Below, piece by piece: positions 1-6,217 of a DNA stretch of 8,196 nucleotides. A model generated the notes under the pieces. It searched no databases and was not told the DNA's origin. It saw only the letters and a program-made list of their open reading frames with translations. The stretch lies in assembly GCA_036171675.1 (NCBI GenBank), contig JAVHRO010000137.1, positions 1-8,196 of the forward strand. Reading direction: 5' to 3'. This stretch comes from Vicingus sp036171675. Lineage in GTDB: Bacteria > Bacteroidota > Bacteroidia > Flavobacteriales_E > Vicingaceae. Position 1 is the stretch's first letter. Each line of letters opens with the position of its first letter. The translations under genes were made by a program, and so were the position numbers.

Positions 1-14
1 AACTCGAACTGACA
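1..14. repeat. Partial copy of inverted-repeat element (end only)
   Basis: Bases 2-14 read actcgaactgaca, which differs at one position from 7155-7167 (actcaaactgaca), the right terminal arm of the 99-bp element at 7069-7167. I infer that this is the end of a second copy whose body lies left of the window. The match is only 13 bases, so chance is not excluded. The rest of 1-85 shows no clear hairpin or terminator for the gene that ends at 86. Confidence 0.4.
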
Positions 15-85
15 CCTTTTTTATTAAAAATTCTTCTAAATGCACAACGGGTTTAGTTACATTCAAATTTACACAATTAATAATG

Positions 86-1606
86 TTATTTTACTACTTC
101 TTTGATTACAAGCAGTTCTTCAACAAACTGTCTATTGTTCGAGAGTCGAGGCACTTTGTGCTGACCACCCAGCTTATTGCAATTTTTTAGCCAAGTATAA
201 AACGTATGGTTTGGTAATACGATTATTTCAGGAATACCAATCACCATGTTCTTATATCTTTTCGCCTCATAATCAGCATTTAATGATTTCAGTGCGTTAT
301 CCAATACTTCTACAAAATAATCCATTGACGTAGGAATTTGTTCAAATTCAATCAACCATTGATGTTTACCACTTTGTCCCTCTGTAAAGTAAATAGGCGC
401 TACAGTAAACTCTATAATACTAGCGTTGGTTTTTTTGCAAGCATTCTCTAATGCACTTTCAACGTTTTCAACAATTACTTCCTCACCGAATGCATTAATA
501 AAATGTTTTGTTCTGCCGGTAATTTTTATTCTGAATGGATTTAGTGAAGTAAATTTAATGGTATCACCAATAATATAACGCCAAAGACCACCGTTTGTCG
601 AAATTACCAATGCATAATTAGTTTCCAACATTACATCTTCTATCATGATTGTTTTTGGGTTTTCATTACTAAATTCATTCATAGGAATAAATTCATAGAA
701 AATACCATAATCTAGCATCAATAGCATTTCGTCAGAATTGGTTTGATCTTGAAGCCCGAAAAAACCTTCTGAAGCATTGTAATTTTCATAGTAATTAACA
801 CTACTCCCTTTTAAAATTGAATCAAACTGTTGTTTGTAAGGCAAAAAATTAACCCCACCATGCATGTATAATTCAAGGTTGGGCCAAACTTCATATATAG
901 ATTTTTTATTGGATATTTCGAGTATTTTTTTTAACAGAATTAATGTCCATGAAGGAACTCCAGAAATATTGGAAACGTCTTCATTCATGGTCGATTTAGC
1001 CATCTTATCGATCTTCAATTCCCATTCTTTCATTAAAGCAATATCAAGCGCAGGAACTCTACGTTGTTCTACCCAGAATGGGAAGTTTTTCATAATTATG
1101 GCCGACAAATCACCAAAATAAGAGGCATTATTGTATTCATTGATTTGGCTGCTTCCTCCCACTACTAGCGTTTTACCTAAGATTAATTTAGATTCATCAT
1201 GATTATGATGATACAAAGCAAGCAAATCTTTACCCCCTTTGTAATGGCAATCCTCTAATGATTCTTTGCTAATTGGAATAAATTTACTTTCTCCACTTAC
1301 TGTTCCTGACGATTTTGCAAACCATTTTATTTCTGTTGGCCATAAAATATTTTGTTCACCATTTCTTATTCTAAAAATATCACTTTTCAGACTTTCGTAA
1401 CTTTGCAGAGGAACAATGGATTTAAAATCTTGATAATTTTTGATGGAATTATACTGGTATTTTTTTCCCCATTCCGTATCTTTTGCTTGGTAAATTAATT
1501 TTTGTAACACCTCATTTTGCACATCAACGGGGTATTTAATAAACAATTCCATTTGATGAATGCGTTGCTTGATAATCCAAGAAAATACCGAATTGATGAT
1601 TTCCAC
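86..1606 (-). CDS. GH3 auxin-responsive promoter family protein (adenylate-forming)
   Basis: This 506-residue protein belongs to the GH3 branch of the adenylate-forming (ANL-type) enzymes. In plants these activate an acyl acid with ATP and join it to an amino acid; the substrate of bacterial members is not established. Visible motifs are the nucleotide-binding loop SSGTVSGESKFIP at residues 99-111, the YENYNASEGFFG motif at 273-284 that would contact the adenylate, and GLWRYIIGDTIKF at 340-352 with the YxxGD signature. A smaller C-terminal domain follows from about residue 370. The length is usual for Bacteroidota homologues. There is no signal peptide, so it is probably cytoplasmic. The start is GTG (1606-1604): an in-frame TAA lies directly before it, and the first internal ATG is residue 19, inside the conserved helix IIKQRIHQMELF. 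It is divergent from the DUF2797 gene, across a repeat-rich gap. The family call is firm; the substrate is unknown. Confidence 0.93.
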   Translation of the reverse strand: MEIINSVFSWIIKQRIHQMELFIKYPVDVQNEVLQKLIYQAKDTEWGKKYQYNSIKNYQDFKSIVPLQSYESLKSDIFRIRNGEQNILWPTEIKWFAKSSGTVSGESKFIPISKESLEDCHYKGGKDLLALYHHNHDESKLILGKTLVVGGSSQINEYNNASYFGDLSAIIMKNFPFWVEQRRVPALDIALMKEWELKIDKMAKSTMNEDVSNISGVPSWTLILLKKILEISNKKSIYEVWPNLELYMHGGVNFLPYKQQFDSILKGSSVNYYENYNASEGFFGLQDQTNSDEMLLMLDYGIFYEFIPMNEFSNENPKTIMIEDVMLETNYALVISTNGGLWRYIIGDTIKFTSLNPFRIKITGRTKHFINAFGEEVIVENVESALENACKKTNASIIEFTVAPIYFTEGQSGKHQWLIEFEQIPTSMDYFVEVLDNALKSLNADYEAKRYKNMVIGIPEIIVLPNHTFYTWLKNCNKLGGQHKVPRLSNNRQFVEELLVIKEVVK

Positions 1607-1616
1607 TTAAAATGAG

Positions 1617-1644
1617 TTAAAAGTTTAAAGTTAAAAGTTTAAAG
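1617..1644. repeat. Direct repeat, two 14-bp copies
   Basis: The unit ttaaaagtttaaag occurs twice in perfect tandem, at 1617-1630 and 1631-1644, and is followed by a further tt. It starts 11 bp upstream of the GTG start of the GH3 gene. Read on the minus strand it gives AAACTTT and TAACTTT steps that resemble the Bacteroidota -7 box TAnnTTTG (7 of 8 for TAACTTTA). A TTTG lies about 22 bp further upstream on the same strand, so the repeat may carry the GH3 promoter. The repeat is certain; the promoter role is a guess. Confidence 0.75.
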
Positions 1645-1708
1645 TTGATTACGAACAAAACTCCCTAGTTAAAATAATATCCAGCGATCGCCTCGAGTTC
1701 TCGGAACG

Positions 1709-1784
1709 ATATTTCAGCCATCGTTTGTGTCCCCACAAACGATATTTATTTTGTTTGTGAGGACACAAACAAAGGCTAGAATAT
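1709..1784. repeat. Long nested inverted repeat (hairpin/cruciform)
   Basis: Two 32-nt arms, 1709-1740 and 1753-1784, are inverted copies around a 12-nt AT-rich spacer. I count 27 Watson-Crick pairs, one G-T pair and four mismatches. The inner 18 nt of each arm (gtttgtgtccccacaaac at 1723-1740 and gtttgtgaggacacaaac at 1753-1770) is itself a hairpin with a 7-bp stem and 4-nt loop. The structure can therefore fold as one long hairpin or as two small ones. It lies between the divergent GH3 and DUF2797 genes. No T-tract follows it, so a terminator is unlikely. I infer a dispersed REP/MITE-like element of the kind frequent in Bacteroidota genomes. Confidence 0.8.
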
Positions 1785-1820
1785 ACATTCATTTTTAGTA
1801 ATTTTAACTTCAAGAAAAAC

Positions 1821-1869
1821 CTCAAACCTCAAACCTCAAACCTCAAACCTCAAACCTCAAACCTCAAAC
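1821..1869. repeat. (CTCAAAC)x7 heptanucleotide tandem array
   Basis: Seven perfect, uninterrupted copies of CTCAAAC span 49 bp and end one base before the TTG start of the DUF2797 gene. A partly similar heptamer, tttgaac, follows and supplies the start codon. Perfect heptamer arrays are prone to slipped-strand change in copy number. The array is upstream of the start, so changes would not shift the reading frame but would alter the leader and the spacing to any promoter. No stop occurs in the DUF2797 frame from 1802 onward, but neither does any ATG, GTG or TTG before 1871. Confidence 0.97.
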
Positions 1870-1870
1870 T

Positions 1871-2668
1871 TTGAACTACACCGGTCCAATTAATAAAATG
1901 CACACAGCTCTTGCTGAAAAAGTAATTTACCATTTGCCTATTGGTAAAGATAAGGTTAATATGAATGAGTTGATTGGCAAAGAAATTTCATTAAAATACC
2001 AACATCAAATATTATGCAAAGAATGCGGTAAAACCACCATAAAATCGTTCAACCAAGGGTTTTGTTACCCCTGTTTTAAAAATTCTGCAAGTGCTGCCGA
2101 TTGGATTATCCATCCTGAACTTTCAAAGGCACATTTGGACATTGAAGATAGAGATTTGGCATATGAAAAATCGGTTCAATTAAAACCGCACATGGTTTAT
2201 TTATCATTAACCAGCGGAATTAAAGTTGGCGTAACTAGAGAAACTCAAATTCCGACACGATGGATTGACCAAGGAGCTGTAAAAGCAATTATTCTTGCCC
2301 AAACACCCAACCGATATTTAGCAGGAATGATTGAAGTGAGTTTAAAAAAACACATGGCCGACAAAACCAACTGGCGACAAATGTTAATGAATATGCAAGC
2401 CGATGTTGACATGATTAATGAAAAGAATAATGTTCGAAAATTATTGGCTGAAGAATATCAACAATACATCTTACAAGAAAATAATGTTACACAAATTAAT
2501 TATCCTGTTTTAAATTACCCCATTAAATTAACCAGTATTGGTTTTGATAAAGTACCTGAATATACAGGAAAACTAACAGGTATAAAAGGGCAATACCTCT
2601 ATTTTGAAAATGGCATTGTAATCAACTTAAGAACGCACACTGGCTATGTAGTTGAATTAACGACGTAA
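1871..2668 (+). CDS. DUF2797 domain-containing zinc-binding protein
   Basis: This 265-residue cytoplasmic protein of unknown function matches the DUF2797 family as I remember it. Residues 49-68 hold a four-cysteine site (CKEC and CYPC, C49/C52/C65/C68) expected to bind zinc. The family block HMVYLSLTSGIKVGVTR (107-123) is followed by PTRWIDQGA (128-136) and HMADKTNW (161-168); a C-terminal segment with GIKGQYLYFENG (237-248) closes the protein. Family members that I recall have a second cysteine cluster after the first; here that region (71-106) has none. The TTG at 1871 is chosen because residues 2-9 (NYTGPINK) align with the family N-terminus; the next ATG (1898, residue 10) would remove this. 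It starts one base after the heptamer array and ends 18 bp before ribD, so the two are probably co-transcribed. The family is clear; a function cannot be given. Confidence 0.88.
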   Translation: MNYTGPINKMHTALAEKVIYHLPIGKDKVNMNELIGKEISLKYQHQILCKECGKTTIKSFNQGFCYPCFKNSASAADWIIHPELSKAHLDIEDRDLAYEKSVQLKPHMVYLSLTSGIKVGVTRETQIPTRWIDQGAVKAIILAQTPNRYLAGMIEVSLKKHMADKTNWRQMLMNMQADVDMINEKNNVRKLLAEEYQQYILQENNVTQINYPVLNYPIKLTSIGFDKVPEYTGKLTGIKGQYLYFENGIVINLRTHTGYVVELTT

Positions 2669-2686
2669 TCATATTATATTTAAACT

Positions 2687-3814
2687 ATGAATATTGACGA
2701 ACAATACATGTATCGTTGCCTTGAATTGGCAAAAAATGGATTCGGAACAGTTGCTCCAAATCCAATGGTAGGTTGTATTATTGTTCATAAAGGAAAAATT
2801 ATTGGAGAAGGTTATCATCAAGAATATGGAAAAGCTCATGCCGAAGTCAATGCAATAAATTCTGTTAAACATAAAGAATTGCTTAAAAATAGTGCACTTT
2901 ATGTAAATCTAGAACCATGTGCACATTATGGGAAAACACCCCCTTGTGCAAATCTGATTGTTGAACACCATATCCCAAATGTTGTTATTGGTTGTATCGA
3001 TACGTTCTCGGAGGTTGCTGGAAAAGGTGTTGAAAAGCTGAAAAGTGCTGGAATACATGTTTCTGTTGGAATTTTAGAAAACCAATCGCTGGAATTAAAT
3101 AAGCGATTTTTTACTTTTCACAACAAAAATAGGCCATACATCATTTTAAAATGGGCAGAGACTAGGGATGGTTTTATCGATATAGATAGACCCATCATTG
3201 CGAATATTGAGGAACGAAATATGAAGCAATCCCTTCAAGAAGAAATGGAACCTGAAGATTGCTTCGTGCCTCTCAATGAAAACAATTTAAACAACTGGAT
3301 TACCTCACCGTTAAGCAAACAATTGGTTCATAAATGGCGAAGCGAAGAAGCAGCCATTATGGTTGGAACAAATACAGCATTGAACGATAATCCACAATTA
3401 AATGTAAGAGAATGGAAGGGTAAAAATCCTGTTCGTGTGGTGATTGATTTACACGATAGACTACCTCAATCGTTACATGTTTTTGATAAAAATACATCAA
3501 CCATTATCTTTTCGTTGTCAAAACAAGAGGAAGAAAACAACTTGACTTTTGTAAAAATCAAAGATTCAAAAAATCTTCTTGTAGAAGTGTTGAATGAGTT
3601 ATACAAAAGAAATATTCAATCGATAATTATTGAAGGCGGAGCAACCTTATTACAATCGTTTATCGACCAAAATTTATGGGACGAAGCAAGAGTTTTTGTC
3701 GGAAATAAAAAATTTAAAAATGGACTAAAAGCTCCAGTTTTAAAAGCAAAATTAGTAACGAAGGGAACAATTGGTTATGATGATTTAATGTTTTATAAAA
3801 ATTTGAACACCTAA
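2687..3814 (+). CDS. ribD: RibD, bifunctional riboflavin deaminase/reductase
   Basis: RibD deaminates the pyrimidine made from GTP by GTP cyclohydrolase II and then reduces its ribosyl side chain with NADPH, giving 5-amino-6-ribitylaminouracil phosphate for riboflavin synthesis in the cytoplasm. The N-terminal deaminase domain (about 1-145) has the zinc and catalytic set H51-A-E53 and PCAHYGKTPPC (C78, C87). The reductase domain (about 148-375) starts at RPYIILKWAETRDGF and has WITSPLSKQLVHKWR (204-218), GTNTALNDNPQL (227-238) and IIEGGATLLQSF (314-325). All expected motifs are present, so it should be bifunctional. Residues about 165-203 form a linker, acidic in its middle, that looks some 25 residues longer than in relatives I recall. 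The ATG lies 18 bp after the DUF2797 stop, with no Shine-Dalgarno sequence. No other rib gene is adjacent and no FMN riboswitch is visible upstream. Confidence 0.96.
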   Translation: MNIDEQYMYRCLELAKNGFGTVAPNPMVGCIIVHKGKIIGEGYHQEYGKAHAEVNAINSVKHKELLKNSALYVNLEPCAHYGKTPPCANLIVEHHIPNVVIGCIDTFSEVAGKGVEKLKSAGIHVSVGILENQSLELNKRFFTFHNKNRPYIILKWAETRDGFIDIDRPIIANIEERNMKQSLQEEMEPEDCFVPLNENNLNNWITSPLSKQLVHKWRSEEAAIMVGTNTALNDNPQLNVREWKGKNPVRVVIDLHDRLPQSLHVFDKNTSTIIFSLSKQEEENNLTFVKIKDSKNLLVEVLNELYKRNIQSIIIEGGATLLQSFIDQNLWDEARVFVGNKKFKNGLKAPVLKAKLVTKGTIGYDDLMFYKNLNT

Positions 3815-3819
3815 AAAAC

Positions 3820-3884
3820 AGATTCTTCACTTCGTTTTTCTTCCCCGCTAAAAGTGGAGGAAAAAACATTGTTCAGAATGACAC
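3820..3884. repeat. Dispersed intergenic repeat split by an inserted hairpin
   Basis: The outer parts, agattcttcacttcg (3820-3834) and gttcagaatgacac (3871-3884), together make the familiar Bacteroidota intergenic sequence type ATTCTTCACTTCGTTCAGAATGAC. They are separated here by about 36 bp that form a hairpin: left arm 3837-3849, right arm 3853-3866, AAA loop, one bulge (3858), one C-A mismatch (3840/3863) and one G-T pair. The stem has a T-run before it and an A-run after it on both strands, so it does not fit an intrinsic terminator. That the outer repeat is dispersed is from memory; the hairpin is read directly. Confidence 0.6.
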
Positions 3885-3901
3885 AATATTAATAATTCAA
3901 C

Positions 3902-4507
3902 TTGGACACCTACCTTACCATATCTTCAGCTTCTCAAGGAATATACAAAGAAAAAGGAAGTAAGTTTTTAGCTTTCGCTTTTCCCATTTTTAGCGAAGAA
4001 GAATTTAAAAATCACCTTGCTCAACTAAAAAAAGACTACCACGATGCACGACATCATTGTTACGCTTTTAAACGTGGTTTAACCGAAAACGAGTATCGAT
4101 ATAGCGATGATGGTGAGCCCAACAATTCGGCAGGGAAACCGATTTACGGGCAAATTTTATCAAAAAATATAACCAATGTTGCAATAATCGTTGTTCGTTA
4201 TTTTGGAGGAACAAAACTAGGTGTTGGTGGATTGGTTACAGCGTATAAAGAAGCTGCTGCTGACGCCTTAAACAATGCCGAAATTATTGAACAATCCGTT
4301 CAAAATTTTTATCGGTTAAACTTTGATTATGTGGTAATGAATGAAGTGATGAATTTTGTTAAACAACATCATTTACAAATTACTAATCACCTATTTGAAG
4401 AAAGTTGTTTGATTAAATTTAATATTAGACAAACCGAAGCCAATCTAGTAATTCACGAATTAGAAAAAATGGAAGGTGTTGAAATAAAATTATTAAAGAC
4501 TATCTAA
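3902..4507 (+). CDS. yigZ: YigZ family (IMPACT/UPF0029) protein
   Basis: This 201-residue protein is a full-length YigZ/IMPACT relative. Eukaryotic IMPACT/Yih1 modulates the GCN2 kinase; bacterial YigZ is a small two-domain protein without a settled biochemical role. The N-terminal UPF0029 domain (about 12-125) shows YKEKGSKFLAFAFP (15-28), the family signature DARHHCYAF (48-56), DDGEPNNSAGKPI (69-81) and VVRYFGGTKLGVGGL (97-111). A DUF1949-type ferredoxin-like C-terminal domain covers about 136-196. The start is TTG (3902): in-frame TAA codons at 3890 and 3893 block any upstream start, and the first internal ATG is residue 146, past the whole first domain. It lies 87 bp after ribD, across a repeat, and converges on the PD40 gene with 3 bp between the stops. 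Family certain, role open. Confidence 0.94.
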   Translation: MDTYLTISSASQGIYKEKGSKFLAFAFPIFSEEEFKNHLAQLKKDYHDARHHCYAFKRGLTENEYRYSDDGEPNNSAGKPIYGQILSKNITNVAIIVVRYFGGTKLGVGGLVTAYKEAAADALNNAEIIEQSVQNFYRLNFDYVVMNEVMNFVKQHHLQITNHLFEESCLIKFNIRQTEANLVIHELEKMEGVEIKLLKTI

Positions 4508-4510
4508 ACG

Positions 4511-6145
4511 TTACTCCTGTTCCAACAAAATATTTTTAACCTCCACATAGGTATTTTCTTTCCCAACTGGCAATTGTATTTCTATAATTTGAGTTTTATA
4601 ACCAGTGGCAACAATGTTCATGGTATATTTTATGTTACCAGGAAGTGTAAATAAATACTCACCTGTTTCTTCGGTACTTGTTTTGGCAATCAATTCGCCT
4701 TTATCATCCTTAAATTCAATATCTGCTGCAATTTTCTCACCATCTAATTTTGCTGTAATATTCCCTTTTATGATGGATAGATTTTTTTGTGTTCCTTTTA
4801 ATAAGTCGTAATCTTTTAAATCAATTTTATAGATATCTCGATCGCCTAAACCATCTTCTCTAACAGTTGAATAATATGCTATTTTACCATCCGTACTCAA
4901 CACAAAATGATTATCATCATCAACGGTATTGATAGGATAACCTAAATTTTCGGGGGTAGTCCAAGTTCCATCTAGTTGTAATTTCGACATAAAAATATCG
5001 TATCCACCCAGGGATAGATGACCTTTAGAACTAAAAAACAACGTTTTGCCATCAGGATGAATAAATACCGAAATTTCATCTTCGGGAGTATTAATTACTG
5101 AGCCTAAATTACGTGGTTCGCCCCAAGTAGTTTTGGTTAATTTATCTACCACATAAATATCTCCTTTTCCAATTGAGCCCAATTTCTTATCTTTTCGTTC
5201 ACTTACAAAATACAAGTGATTTCCATCAGCAGAAAGTGATGCCGAACTTTCGAAATACGACGAGTTAATTTGTTTGTCTAAAGCGGTCGGCTCACCCCAA
5301 ATACCTGACCTTCTTTTTTTAGAGACAAAAATATCGCCAATATAAACACTACCATCGTTTCTGTAGATGTAGATTTGATTGCCATCAGGTGAAATGCTTA
5401 AACTGGCATCGTGCCCTTCGGTGTTTAATTTTCCTTCAATTGGTAGTGCTTTAGCCCAGTCGTTTAGTGTAGAATCCCATTTTGAAATATAAATGTCTTC
5501 AAAATATTTGTAATCGCCCGCTTTATCAACTGCTCCGCCTTTGGTATCGGCTCTACGAGAAGTAAAAATCATCGTTTGTCCGTCGGCAGTTAGTGATGGT
5601 GCATAATCTCCACCTCTTGAATTGATGTTTTTTCCTAAATTAACGATATTAACTTTTACAGGTACTTTATACATTTTTTTTGCATAATCTAACTGCTCAA
5701 GTAACTTATCTACATCGTACAGCGGATTTTTCTTTTTTAAGCCCTTTTTATATGCTAACAATGCTGTTTCTGCTTTGTCTAATTGATTGTATCGCTGATA
5801 GGCTTCACCTAATTTATAATTAATTTCTGGTGTTACCAAAGGGTTAATATTTTTTGCATTTTGAATATTATCTGCTGCCAATTGCCATTCTTTTAAATCG
5901 AGGTAACACTCTCCAATTCGATAATTTAACATGGCATCATTGGTAAAATCTTTCATCAATTCACGATATATAGTTAATCCGCCTCTTACGTTTCCAGAAA
6001 GATAATAGTGACGTGCCTCATTCATTTTTATTTTATAGGTAACCTTATTGGCTTTTTTCGTCTTTTTATCTTGTGTATCTTGAGCTGATGTTGATAGTGA
6101 GCTAACTACAAGTAAGGAAATGAAGAGGTAATTTAAAATTTTCAT
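4511..6145 (-). CDS. Secreted TPR/PD40 (WD40-like) beta-propeller protein
   Basis: This 544-residue protein has a signal peptide at 1-21 (MKILNYLFISLLVVSSL, then STSA before QD); there is no lipobox cysteine, so it is not an obvious lipoprotein. TPR-like helices follow at about 40-160. A propeller then has five PD40-type repeats with an (A/S)DG or PDG turn: about 181-196, 246-262, 299-317, 355-375 and 410-427, each followed by a DIYxS/DIFxSK-like strand. A carboxypeptidase-regulatory-like beta domain occupies about 458-541. This order matches the front of the Bacteroidota OmpA/PorE-type periplasmic proteins, but the protein ends at 544 without the OmpA peptidoglycan-binding domain that would follow. 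The natural TAA stop and the neighbour's stop 3 bp beyond suggest a real end rather than a break. I infer a periplasmic or envelope scaffold. A type IX secretion or gliding link is possible but unproven. ATG start, 72 bp downstream of mqnA. Confidence 0.88.
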   Translation of the reverse strand: MKILNYLFISLLVVSSLSTSAQDTQDKKTKKANKVTYKIKMNEARHYYLSGNVRGGLTIYRELMKDFTNDAMLNYRIGECYLDLKEWQLAADNIQNAKNINPLVTPEINYKLGEAYQRYNQLDKAETALLAYKKGLKKKNPLYDVDKLLEQLDYAKKMYKVPVKVNIVNLGKNINSRGGDYAPSLTADGQTMIFTSRRADTKGGAVDKAGDYKYFEDIYISKWDSTLNDWAKALPIEGKLNTEGHDASLSISPDGNQIYIYRNDGSVYIGDIFVSKKRRSGIWGEPTALDKQINSSYFESSASLSADGNHLYFVSERKDKKLGSIGKGDIYVVDKLTKTTWGEPRNLGSVINTPEDEISVFIHPDGKTLFFSSKGHLSLGGYDIFMSKLQLDGTWTTPENLGYPINTVDDDNHFVLSTDGKIAYYSTVREDGLGDRDIYKIDLKDYDLLKGTQKNLSIIKGNITAKLDGEKIAADIEFKDDKGELIAKTSTEETGEYLFTLPGNIKYTMNIVATGYKTQIIEIQLPVGKENTYVEVKNILLEQE

Positions 6146-6164
6146 AGTTCGAATATTATTAAAA

Positions 6165-6172
6165 CAAAAATA
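6165..6172 (-). promoter_or_regulatory. Candidate Bacteroidota -7 box for the PD40 gene
   Basis: On the minus strand this reads TATTTTTG, a full match to the Bacteroidota -7 consensus TAnnTTTG, ending 19 bp before the ATG. No clear TTTG -33 box is seen at the usual spacing. The sequence is AT-rich, so a chance match is possible. If it is used, the leader would be only about 10-15 nt and the PD40 gene would have its own promoter apart from mqnA. Confidence 0.35.
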
Positions 6173-6217
6173 GTGAATAAGCTGGTATATAAAAATTATT
6201 AATACCCTATTAACTCA

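Noticed and set aside
864..1121. Plus-strand frame of 85 residues inside the GH3 gene
   Set aside because: It is antisense to well-conserved GH3 coding sequence and has no recognisable domain.
1684..1691. GCGATCGC octamer, identical to the cyanobacterial HIP1 palindrome
   Set aside because: I noticed only one occurrence in the window, in a clearly Bacteroidota-like context; chance or part of the nearby repeat.
1802..1870. Extension of the DUF2797 protein through the heptamer array (repeating PQTSNLK)
   Set aside because: The frame is open but contains no ATG, GTG or TTG before 1871, and homologues begin at the chosen TTG.
2510..2690. FMN riboswitch before ribD
   Set aside because: Only 18 bp separate ribD from the DUF2797 gene, and I see none of the conserved riboswitch segments within the upstream coding sequence.
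3834..3867. Hairpin between ribD and yigZ as an intrinsic terminator
   Set aside because: On either strand the stem is followed by an A-run rather than a T-run, and yigZ follows in the same direction.
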